Positions 7,259 to 13,449 of a DNA stretch of 18,130 nucleotides are shown here, in pieces. The first letter of the stretch is position 1; each line of letters opens with the position of its first letter. The position numbers and the translations under genes were made by a program. Location: positions 1 through 18,130 of the forward strand of contig JAOPWF010000247.1 of the NCBI GenBank assembly GCA_025965815.1, written 5' to 3'. The notes under the pieces were generated by a model, which saw only the letters and a program-made list of their open reading frames with translations, did no database searches and was not told where the DNA came from. The DNA comes from Mycobacterium sp. GTDB lineage: Bacteria; Actinomycetota; Actinomycetes; Mycobacteriales; Mycobacteriaceae.

Positions 7259-8539
7259 TCATTCGCCGTCAGCACCGTCAAGGCTCCTGGTGATCGCGTC
7301 CGCCGCGTGCCGGTGCCCCATGAGTTCGAATCCGACAACCGTCACGACCGGAGCCAGCATCACGATCAGCAGGCACACCGCCATCGAAATACCCACCGCC
7401 GCCAGCACGACCGCCGCGACCAGGACCACGGCCGTGAGAACGATGAGCAGTACGTGAAATGCATCCCAGGTGCGCACCAGCACTATGTACAGCACATAAA
7501 CCATGCCGATATAGATGGCGACCGGAATGGCGACCGACAGCACCGTCTCGACCGAACTCAGCAATGAATGGTGGTCGATGTAATACGCGGCGGCGTGCAG
7601 TCCTGCGCCGGTCGCCACGATGGAGCCGTACAGCACGATGTGCAGGTATCCCCACCAGAAAGACCGTTCGCGCCGCGGATGAAGCAGTTCGGCAGCCGGG
7701 GCGACGAAGTACACCCACCACATGCCGAAGGTCAGTCCGGTGCCGGCCACCGCGACCAGCACGGCATCGACCGTCCAGCCCTGTCCGGCGACCAGGGCGG
7801 TGATGGAGGCGACCGTCCCGACCACACCTTCGCCGAGGGCGATGATGGTGAGCAGGCTGTAGCGCTCGGCGATGTGATGGGCATGCCAGGGCGTGCCGCC
7901 GGTGCGCTTCTCCGCCAGCCACGGTCCGGTGAACTCAACCGTGACCATCACCACGACGAGCAGGGCTGTTACCCGGACCGACGCGTGCGCGATGATGATG
8001 CCGACCCAACCGACCTGGGCAACGGTGATCGCGGCGGCGTACGTCAGACACGCCGATCGACGTTGGGGATCCTGCTTGGCGGCGCGTAACCACTGGAACA
8101 CCATGGCTATTCGCATCACCACATAGCCGGCCACCATCACGCTGTTGTCGACGTGCTCGCCTTCTTCGATCGAGGTGAACACCGGCGGAATCCCGAGCGC
8201 CAGGATGACGACGCCGACCATCTGGACCATCGTCGTCAGCCGGTACAGCCAGTCGTCGGTGTCGTACGCCGACGCGAACCAGCTGAAGTTGATCCATGCC
8301 CAACACACGGCGAAGGTGGAGAACGCGAAGCCGGTCAGGCCGGCCCCGACGTGGTTCTCGGAGAGCATGTGGGCGAACTCCGATGCGGCGACGCCGAACG
8401 CGACGACAAAGGTCAGGTCGAAGAGCAGCTCCAAAGGTGTCGCCACCCTGTGCTCTTCGTAGGGATCGCGGCCGGTCATGGGTCGCACGCGATGCACCGG
8501 CGACGGGAGCCGCCGCGACCGCGATTCAAGCTCGCTCAT
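7259..8539 (-). CDS. LtrA-family multi-pass membrane protein
   Basis: This 426-aa protein is typical in length for low temperature requirement protein A. After a charged N-terminus it carries the family block EEHRVATPLELLFDLTFVVAFG (about residues 28-49), then around ten hydrophobic segments. The second conserved block, ERYSLLTIIALGEGVVGTV, lies mid-protein. LtrA was first described in Listeria growth at low temperature, and its biochemical role is unknown. The ATG at 8539 has a GGAAGAG upstream; the open frame continues far beyond it only as an antisense shadow of the epimerase gene. It stands alone, divergent from the epimerase. Confidence 0.85.
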   Translation of the reverse strand: MSELESRSRRLPSPVHRVRPMTGRDPYEEHRVATPLELLFDLTFVVAFGVAASEFAHMLSENHVGAGLTGFAFSTFAVCWAWINFSWFASAYDTDDWLYRLTTMVQMVGVVILALGIPPVFTSIEEGEHVDNSVMVAGYVVMRIAMVFQWLRAAKQDPQRRSACLTYAAAITVAQVGWVGIIIAHASVRVTALLVVVMVTVEFTGPWLAEKRTGGTPWHAHHIAERYSLLTIIALGEGVVGTVASITALVAGQGWTVDAVLVAVAGTGLTFGMWWVYFVAPAAELLHPRRERSFWWGYLHIVLYGSIVATGAGLHAAAYYIDHHSLLSSVETVLSVAIPVAIYIGMVYVLYIVLVRTWDAFHVLLIVLTAVVLVAAVVLAAVGISMAVCLLIVMLAPVVTVVGFELMGHRHAADAITRSLDGADGE

Positions 8540-8620
8540 CGGGATATTCTCTTCCCTGCTCAGGTGAACCAGCAACGACGTCGGGGGTGGCGCGTCGCAC
8601 GGGTGCGCGACTCCGCAGGC

Positions 8621-8626
8621 TAGATT
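8621..8626 (+). promoter_or_regulatory. candidate -10 box for the epimerase gene
   Basis: TAGATT fits TANNNT and is followed 42 nt later by the ATG of the epimerase with its GTGGAGG binding site. No clear -35 box is present at the right spacing. Confidence 0.3.
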
Positions 8627-8668
8627 CGAACACTGGCTGCCCTCGGGCGCGCATCGTGGAGGTCGACA

Positions 8669-9673
8669 ATGGCGGGGCGAACAAAGCTGGTGATCGGCGC
8701 GAGCGGATTCCTCGGCTCGCATGTCACCCGGCAGCTCGTCCAGCGCGGCGACGAGGTACGCGTCCTCATCCGTAAGACCAGCTCCACGAAAGCCATTGAG
8801 GATCTCGACGTCGACCGACACTACGGGGACATCTTCGACGACCAGGCCCTGCGCTCCGCTATGGAGGGCTGTGACGACGTCTTCTACTGTGTGGTCGACG
8901 CCAGGGCCTGGCTGCGTGACCCCGCGCCGCTGTTCCGGACCAACGTCGAAGGTCTGCGTCACGTTCTCGACGCCGCCGTCGACGCGGACCTGCGACGCTT
9001 CGTTTTCACCAGCACAATCGGCACCATCGCCATCGGCGAGGACGGCCCAGTCGCCGAGAATGCACCGTTCAACTGGCTCGACAGAGGAGGTGCCTACATC
9101 CGGTCGCGGGTCGAGGCGGAGAACCTGGTGCTGAGCTACTACAAGGACAGGGGCCTGCCGGCGGTCGCCCTGTGCGTCGCGAACACCTACGGCCCCGGGG
9201 ACTACCAACCGACACCCCACGGCTCTCTGGTCGCGGCCGCCGCGGCAGGCAAGATGCCCTTCTACGTCAAGGGCATGGCGAACGAAGTGGTCGGCATCGA
9301 GGATGCGGCGCAGGCCCTGCTGCTCGCGGCGCACAAGGGTCGCAACGGCGAGCGCTACATCATCTCCGAGCGCTTCATCAGCACGCGGGAGTTGTACGAG
9401 ACGGCCGCGGTCGCAGCGGGCGCCAGGCGTCCGCGATTCGGGATTCCGCTGACGGCTATGTACGCCTTGGGTATTGGCGGCAACGTCGCGGCGAAGGTGC
9501 TGCGGCGGGACGTGCTGCTCACCACATTGAGCGTGCGGTTGATGCACATCATGTCCCCGATGGACCACGGCAAGGCCGAGCGCGAGCTGGGCTGGCAGCC
9601 GAAACCGATCCACGACTCCGTGCGCAAGGCAGTGCATTTCTACCGAGGACGGAGGAAGTCCCCGCGTCCGTAA
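8669..9673 (+). CDS. NAD(P)-dependent epimerase/dehydratase (extended SDR)
   Basis: This 334-aa protein begins with the Rossmann motif GASGFLG (residues about 9-15), followed by RTNVEGLRHVLDAA and the substrate-side FTSTIGT. The expected catalytic Tyr is in AYIRSRVEAE, where the family lysine (YxxxK) is Arg (YxxxR). NTYGPGD is the usual nucleotide-sugar-epimerase-like block. It resembles the mycobacterial Rv0139 type of oxidoreductase from memory; the substrate is unknown. The ATG has GTGGAGG six nt upstream. The last residues after HFYRG are basic and Pro-rich. The gene is followed 52 nt later by the first motif of the SARP cluster and is probably a separate unit. Confidence 0.85.
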   Translation: MAGRTKLVIGASGFLGSHVTRQLVQRGDEVRVLIRKTSSTKAIEDLDVDRHYGDIFDDQALRSAMEGCDDVFYCVVDARAWLRDPAPLFRTNVEGLRHVLDAAVDADLRRFVFTSTIGTIAIGEDGPVAENAPFNWLDRGGAYIRSRVEAENLVLSYYKDRGLPAVALCVANTYGPGDYQPTPHGSLVAAAAAGKMPFYVKGMANEVVGIEDAAQALLLAAHKGRNGERYIISERFISTRELYETAAVAAGARRPRFGIPLTAMYALGIGGNVAAKVLRRDVLLTTLSVRLMHIMSPMDHGKAERELGWQPKPIHDSVRKAVHFYRGRRKSPRP

Positions 9674-9725
9674 CCGCTCCACCGGGTCGGTACAGCGCCA
9701 CGTATGGCCTCACAGGGCAAACACA

Positions 9726-9770
9726 GGTAGTCCGCTACGCGTGTGGGGTCGGGCCCGGCAACGCCACCAT
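9726..9770 (+). promoter_or_regulatory. conserved promoter motif, copy 1 (SARP gene)
   Basis: GGTAG-tccg-CTACGCGTG at 9726-9743 is followed by CACCAT at 9765-9770, a degraded -10 box exactly 39 bp from the motif start, as in the two other copies. GTAG and CTAC form an inverted repeat with a 4-bp centre. The motif overlaps the place where a -35 box would sit. Confidence 0.55.
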
Positions 9771-9807
9771 TCGAGTGGTAATGCCGGCCACAGCGAAGCG
9801 GGGCGCG

Positions 9808-10365
9808 ATGACGGGACAGTTCACGGTGACGCTCCTGGGTGATTTCGGCGTCCGGCGGGACAGCCAACCACTCGAACTGCCGCCGTCATGCCAGCGCCTG
9901 GTAATGCTCACGGCGCTTGCCGGCAGGGCGGTACACCGCACCTGGATCTGTTCGAAGCTGTGGCCGGACACGACGCCGCACAACGCCAAGGCCAGCCTGC
10001 GTTCCACGCTCTGGCGGCTGCGCCCGATGGGCGCGGAGGCCCTGCTGCGGGTCGACGCACAGTCCATCGCGCTGGCGCCGGAGGCGGGCGTCGACTGGCA
10101 GCGTGCGGTCGCGCTGATCGAGACCCTTCTCGACGAGCCTGCGGCCGGCACGGACGCGGAGCTGATCGCCGAACTGTTGCCTCTGCTCCGGTCGGGCGAA
10201 CTCCTGCCCGGGTGGACCGATACCTGGAATCTGCAGGAGCGCAACCACTATCACGCGCTGCGGTGGGCGGCGCTGGACTGGCTGCGGAGGTCGGTGTCCG
10301 ATCACCCCAGCCACGTGCGAGGACCGCGGACGCATTGCGCCTCGAGCCTTGAGGGGCGGACGTGA
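9808..10365 (+). CDS. short SARP-type transcriptional regulator
   Basis: From the ATG at 9808 the protein has 185 aa. FTVTLLGDFGVRRDSQPLELPPSCQRLVMLTALAGRAVHRTWICSKLW is the N-terminal part of the OmpR-like winged helix of SARP regulators. ASLRSTLWRLRPMGAEALLRV is the recognition and wing region. VDWQRAVALIETLL starts a bacterial transcriptional activation domain that is clearly shorter than usual and ends in a Pro/His-rich tail. It lacks the ATPase and TPR parts of large SARPs. In-frame ATG 9781 and GTG 9775 are alternative starts close to the predicted transcription start. It lies directly upstream of small-protein genes whose promoters carry the same motif as its own, so it is a candidate controller of them. 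Confidence 0.75.
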   Translation: MTGQFTVTLLGDFGVRRDSQPLELPPSCQRLVMLTALAGRAVHRTWICSKLWPDTTPHNAKASLRSTLWRLRPMGAEALLRVDAQSIALAPEAGVDWQRAVALIETLLDEPAAGTDAELIAELLPLLRSGELLPGWTDTWNLQERNHYHALRWAALDWLRRSVSDHPSHVRGPRTHCASSLEGRT

Positions 10366-10373
10366 CGAGGACA

Positions 10374-10418
10374 GGTAGCCGACTACGCGTGCTACCTACC
10401 GCCAGCCGTCCATACGCT
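10374..10418 (+). promoter_or_regulatory. conserved promoter motif, copy 2 (77-aa ORF)
   Basis: GGTAG-ccga-CTACGCGTG at 10374-10391 starts 9 bp after the SARP stop. TACGCT, a good -10 box, begins exactly 39 bp after the motif start, and the ATG of the 77-aa ORF begins 66 bp after the -10. The site is followed by CTACC, giving an additional GGTAGC/GCTACC symmetry. Confidence 0.6.
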
Positions 10419-10478
10419 CTATCTCATCACGAGCTAGACGGCACGGCCGCAACGGCCGCTCGGCGAGGAGTAACGACG

Positions 10479-10712
10479 ATGGAACAGCTGACACTGGTTT
10501 CGGCAGTAGCCAGATCCGTGGTCGCTGTGAGTAACTCGGAGCCCATTCTCTTCAATTCGCCCCCCACCGGGGCGACATCCGGCCACTGGTCAATGCCGAC
10601 CGTGGCCACTCCGTCGGCCCCTATTTTCGAGGGGGAGCGGCCGGCGGCAGGCGCCGGGGAAAGGCCACGCCTTTCCCCGGCGCCCAACAACCGTGGAGCG
10701 GGTGTTTCATGA
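10479..10712 (+). CDS. hypothetical 77-aa protein
   Basis: The ATG lies 8 nt after GAGGAG. The product starts MEQLTLVSAVARSVVAV, then becomes Pro/Ser/Thr-rich with no helix long enough for the membrane and no recognised domain. The C-terminal 30 residues are encoded across a 15-bp perfect inverted repeat, so that part of the DNA may be selected as RNA structure rather than as protein. Third-position GC looks lower than in neighbouring genes. The stop overlaps the start of the 38-aa gene as ATGA. Confidence 0.5.
   Translation: MEQLTLVSAVARSVVAVSNSEPILFNSPPTGATSGHWSMPTVATPSAPIFEGERPAAGAGERPRLSPAPNNRGAGVS
10650..10684 (+). repeat. 15-bp perfect inverted repeat (hairpin)
   Basis: GGCGCCGGGGAAAGG and its exact complement flank a 5-nt loop, CCACG. 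The stem ends 24 nt before the start of the 38-aa gene. No T-run follows, so it is not a classical terminator. It could be an attenuator or an mRNA-processing or stability element between two coupled small genes. Confidence 0.7.
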
Positions 10713-10825
10713 CCCCGCTACTGGTGGCCTGCGTGTCGGTTTGCACCCCGCTTGTCGCCATCGGCCTGCACGACCTGCAGGGCCGCCTGGAGCAGTGGGA
10801 TTACGAGCGCCACTATCAGGATTAG
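10709..10825 (+). CDS. 38-aa mycobacterial small protein
   Basis: The ATG overlaps the previous stop (ATGA). The peptide has a short hydrophobic N-terminal segment, LLVACVSVCTPLVAIGL, followed by an amphipathic, charged tail, HDLQGRLEQWDYERHYQD. The shape is that of a small membrane-associated protein, and I recall similar short LQxRLExWDxxRH proteins in mycobacteria. No function can be assigned. It is too short for ordinary gene finders and is probably translated by coupling to the 77-aa ORF. Confidence 0.6.
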   Translation: MTPLLVACVSVCTPLVAIGLHDLQGRLEQWDYERHYQD

Positions 10826-10907
10826 ACGGTCCAGGAGTTACCGAGTGGCGTGGCCGGCTCGAAGCCGTGCCTGACCTCATTGACGTCCCATGACTGCGCG
10901 CACACCA

Positions 10908-10933
10908 TGCCGGACAACGAGTGTTGTCCGGCA
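10908..10933 (+). terminator. hairpin after the SARP cluster
   Basis: TGCCGGACAAC and GTTGTCCGGCA form a perfect 11-bp stem around a GAGT loop, 82 bp after the stop of the 38-aa gene and upstream of motif copy 3. CACTTTGTGTG follows, with no real T-run, so termination is plausible but unproven. Confidence 0.5.
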
Positions 10934-10978
10934 GCACTTTGTGTGCCAGCCGACCTGTGTAGTCCGCCGAACAACTCG

Positions 10979-11023
10979 GGTAGTGAACTACGCGTGCTTG
11001 GCCGTGGCCGGCGGCCTTACGTT
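10979..11023 (+). promoter_or_regulatory. conserved promoter motif, copy 3 (113-aa ORF)
   Basis: GGTAG-tgaa-CTACGCGTG at 10979-10996 is followed by TACGTT beginning 39 bp after the motif start, and by the ATG of the 113-aa ORF 66 bp after that. Both spacings are identical to copy 2. A half-site like copy 1 (GTAGTCCGC) precedes it around 10959-10967. Confidence 0.6.
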
Positions 11024-11083
11024 TGCTCCTAGAACGACCGGATCAGTCGGTCACGAAGGTCATACGCAAGGGGGCGACCTGAA

Positions 11084-11425
11084 ATGTATGCATTACCAGC
11101 GGTATCCGCCATACAGGATCTCGACAAACACGCCACCGCACAGGCGCCGTCGGCGCCGCGCGTTGAGGACAGCACCGAACGGGTTTCGACGCCCGCCCTC
11201 ATCACCGAGCAGGAGGTTGTCTTCAGCACGGCGGCCGCCGTGGCTCTTCCGAGCCCGACGACCACACGCCGGTTCAGCGACCGGCTCCGTTCGGTAGCGA
11301 CGAACGTGTTGGTCTTTCTGACTCCGGCACCACGTCCGCGCCCGGCCCGAAGGCATGTCCCAGCGCGGCGGTACCCCAGCTACTTCGAGAGCTCGCTCGA
11401 ATCGCGCGAGCGGTTGCGTCTCTGA
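11084..11425 (+). CDS. hypothetical 113-aa basic protein
   Basis: The ATG follows an AGGGGG about 11 nt upstream. The N-terminal half is Ala/Thr/Ser/Pro-rich and looks disordered. Around residues 60-80 is TTRRFSDRLRSVATNVLVFLTPA, a possible amphipathic helix. The end is rich in Arg and Pro and finishes RRYPSYFESSLESRERLRL. No known domain is recognised. The C-terminal pattern and the shared promoter motif suggest a conserved mycobacterial small protein under the same control as the SARP cluster. Confidence 0.6.
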   Translation: MYALPAVSAIQDLDKHATAQAPSAPRVEDSTERVSTPALITEQEVVFSTAAAVALPSPTTTRRFSDRLRSVATNVLVFLTPAPRPRPARRHVPARRYPSYFESSLESRERLRL

Positions 11426-11460
11426 ATTCGGCTCCACCACAAGAAACGAAGGGCACCACA

Positions 11461-11766
11461 ATGAACAACTTCGCATTCGCGACCGTCGTCGGTAGCGGGC
11501 TGGCCACCGCGATCCTCGGACTGGCCGGCCCGGCGGCGGCCGCGCCCACGGGTCCCGGCAACGCCCAGGACACGGTCAATGCCCTGCAGGCTCAGGGCTA
11601 CAACGTGATCATCAACAAACTCGGTTCCGGCCCGCTCAGCCAGTCCACCGTTGTCGGCGTGCGCACCGGTCCGACCTACTCGCGCACCGACTCCGGGATC
11701 CCCGGAGCCGGCAACGATGTCATCACCACCATCACGGCCAGGACGGTCTACGTCGACGTGAAGTAG
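11461..11766 (+). CDS. small secreted mycobacterial protein (101 aa)
   Basis: The ATG lies 7 nt after GAAGGG. A Sec signal peptide (VVGSGLATAILGLAGPAAAA) ends around AAA-APT, leaving about 70 mature residues. The mature part reads DTVNALQAQGYNVIINKLGSGPLSQSTVVGVRTG and ends RTVYVDVK, a PASTA-like alternation of helix and strand common in small exported mycobacterial proteins. Where relatives that I recall carry a Cys in the xQCTV position, this one has Ser, so it would lack that disulfide. Function unknown. Confidence 0.75.
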   Translation: MNNFAFATVVGSGLATAILGLAGPAAAAPTGPGNAQDTVNALQAQGYNVIINKLGSGPLSQSTVVGVRTGPTYSRTDSGIPGAGNDVITTITARTVYVDVK

Positions 11767-11782
11767 CGCCGGCATGGAGGCG

Positions 11783-11788
11783 TAGATT
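11783..11788 (+). promoter_or_regulatory. -10 box for a leaderless leader ORF
   Basis: TAGATT is followed by 6 nt and then ATG at 11795, the ideal spacing for transcription to begin at the A of the ATG, as is common in mycobacteria. No strong -35 box is visible. Confidence 0.4.
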
Positions 11789-11794
11789 CGCAGT

Positions 11795-11830
11795 ATGCGC
11801 AACGGTGCGGCCAGCAGGGCGGCGATCTGA
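11795..11830 (+). CDS. 11-codon leader ORF coupled to the LLM oxidoreductase
   Basis: The frame reads Met-Arg-Asn-Gly-Ala-Ala-Ser-Arg-Ala-Ala-Ile-stop. Its TGA overlaps the ATG of the oxidoreductase (TGATG). With the -10 box six bases upstream, it would be translated from a leaderless transcript and hand ribosomes to the main gene. The AGGGCGG inside it could also serve as a direct binding site for the main start, so the leader is a hypothesis. Confidence 0.35.
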   Translation: MRNGAASRAAI

Positions 11831-12702
11831 TGCAGATCGGTGTCGTCTTCCCCCAGACCGAGCTCGGCGGCGATGTCCGCGCCGTGCGCGCCTACGCCCA
11901 AGGGGTCGAGCAGCTCGGCTACTCGCACCTGCTTACCTACGACCACGTCGTCGGCGCCGACCCCGAAATCCACCGGGGCTGGGCGGGCCCCTATGACGTG
12001 CACACCACGTTCCACGAGCCGTTCGTGCTGTTCGGCTACATCGCCGCCATCACCTCGCTGGAGCTGGTGACCGGCATCATCATCCTGCCGCAGCGACAGA
12101 CGGTTCTGGTGGCCAAGCAGGCGGCCGAGGTGGACCTGCTCACGAACGGCCGGTTCCGCTTGGGCATCGGGGTGGGCTGGAACCCGGTGGAGTATGAAGC
12201 GCTCGGCAGGGATTTCTCGGATCGTGGCCGCCGCAGCGAGGAACAGGTCGCGCTGCTGCGTCGGTTGTGGACCGAGCAGACCGTCACCCACGACGGCCCG
12301 AGCGAGCGGGTGACGGGCGCCGGCCTCGCACCCCTGCCCGTGCAGCGACCCATCCCGATCTGGCTCGGCGCCCAGTCACCGCGCGCCTACCGGCGCGCCG
12401 GTCGTCTCGCCGACGGCTGGTTCCCGCAGATGTCGCCGGGCCCCAAACTCGACGAAGCCAAGGCCACGGTCGAAGCCGCCGCCATCGAAGCGGGGCGTGA
12501 CCCAGCCACGATCGGGATGGAGGGCCGGGCCACCTGGGACGCGGGCGGCCTCGACCCGTTGCTTGATGAGGTCGAGCAGTGGAGCAGCGCCGGCGCCACT
12601 CACCTCTCGATCAACACGATGGGCGCGGGGCTTGCGTCCGTCGACGAGCACCTCGAGGCACTCTCGACAACCGCCCAACGACTCGGCCTCACACCGGCCT
12701 GA
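11830..12702 (+). CDS. LLM-class F420-dependent oxidoreductase
   Basis: This 290-aa protein has the luciferase-like monooxygenase (TIM barrel) pattern: MQIGVVFPQTELGG at the start, GYSHLLTYDHVVGAD, then LVTGIIILPQRQTVLVAKQAAEVDLLTNGRFRLGIGVGWNPVEYEALG, a classic cofactor-side block, and IPIWLGAQSPRAYRRAGRLADGWFPQ near the C-terminal third. In mycobacteria such proteins normally use F420H2. The substrate is unknown. It is convergent with the HadC-like gene. Confidence 0.87.
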   Translation: MQIGVVFPQTELGGDVRAVRAYAQGVEQLGYSHLLTYDHVVGADPEIHRGWAGPYDVHTTFHEPFVLFGYIAAITSLELVTGIIILPQRQTVLVAKQAAEVDLLTNGRFRLGIGVGWNPVEYEALGRDFSDRGRRSEEQVALLRRLWTEQTVTHDGPSERVTGAGLAPLPVQRPIPIWLGAQSPRAYRRAGRLADGWFPQMSPGPKLDEAKATVEAAAIEAGRDPATIGMEGRATWDAGGLDPLLDEVEQWSSAGATHLSINTMGAGLASVDEHLEALSTTAQRLGLTPA

Positions 12703-12716
12703 CCGCGCGCACGCTG

Positions 12717-12731
12717 GCATCCGAAGGATGC
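12717..12731. terminator. weak hairpin between convergent genes
   Basis: GCATCC-GAA-GGATGC gives a 6-bp stem in the 57-bp gap between two convergent genes, where a bidirectional terminator would be expected. The stem is short and no T-run follows. Confidence 0.25.
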
Positions 12732-12759
12732 ACAACAGGTGGCGAAGTCCGACCTACTG

Positions 12760-13230
12760 CTACATGAAGTCGATCTTGACGGAATCGTCGCCTTCGTGGC
12801 CCATCAGCGTCGTGAAGGCCTCCATCACCAACTCCCCCGTCTCGTTGACGCAGGTGTTCTTGGTGACGACGATGTCTGCGCCGAACCGCTCGTCCACTGA
12901 CACGATGTCGAAGCGGCACCACAGTTTGTCGCCCGCCACCACGGGCTTGTGGTAGACGAATTTCTGGTCGACCTGAACGATCTGCATCGTCTCCATGCCG
13001 ACGTCAACGACGCGGAAAAAGTCCTTCTGCGCCAATACCGCGAAGACGGTCAGGAATGTCAGTGGGGCCACGATGCCGTCGTAACCGAGTTCGCCCGCTG
13101 CGGACTCTTCGAGGCTCGCGGGGTCCTCGCTCTTGATAGCTGAGCCGAACTCGCGGATCTTCTCTCGCCCCACGACAAAGTAGTCGGGGTACTCGTGCGT
13201 CATCCCCCGGATGTCGGTCTTGAGCGCCAT
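12760..13230 (-). CDS. HadC-like (3R)-hydroxyacyl-ACP dehydratase subunit
   Basis: From the ATG at 13230, preceded by AGGGAA, the protein has 156 aa. It begins MALKTDIRGM, and YPDYFVVGREKIREFGSAIK plus VAPLTFLTVF and GMETMQIVQVDQKFVYHKPVVAGDKLW follow. These blocks match HadC (Rv0637), the non-catalytic hotdog subunit that pairs with HadB in the FAS-II dehydratase of mycolic acid synthesis. HadC of M. tuberculosis is about 166 aa. No HadB-type catalytic partner lies beside it here, so it is probably a paralogue working with a distant partner. A longer upstream frame to 13443 has no family support. Confidence 0.8.
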   Translation of the reverse strand: MALKTDIRGMTHEYPDYFVVGREKIREFGSAIKSEDPASLEESAAGELGYDGIVAPLTFLTVFAVLAQKDFFRVVDVGMETMQIVQVDQKFVYHKPVVAGDKLWCRFDIVSVDERFGADIVVTKNTCVNETGELVMEAFTTLMGHEGDDSVKIDFM

Positions 13231-13449
13231 CGATTCCCTGCGCGGTGCGGGCAGGACGGCGGTCGACTCCTTGCCACTGGTGCTGAAACGTTGCGCGATG
13301 GCCACCGACTTGTGCTCTGGCTCAGTAGACTTCACACAATCCATTACACGATTTCGCTTTTCTCGCAATCGGTGGGCACAGGCAGCCACGGTGCTTCCGG
13401 CGCGGTGAACGGGAAATGCCGAACTGAGAGTGACCGACACCACCAGTGG

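Noticed and set aside
8540..9682. Long reverse-strand extension of the LtrA-type frame
   Set aside because: It lies fully antisense to the well-supported epimerase, shows no domain, and the LtrA family start is at 8539.
10838..10872. Tiny ORF after CCAGGAG downstream of the 38-aa gene
   Set aside because: Nine codons only, with no overlap or structure to support it.
13231..13443. N-terminal extension of the HadC-like protein
   Set aside because: Family members begin MALKTDIRGM; the extra residues look like non-coding sequence and the region likely holds the promoter.
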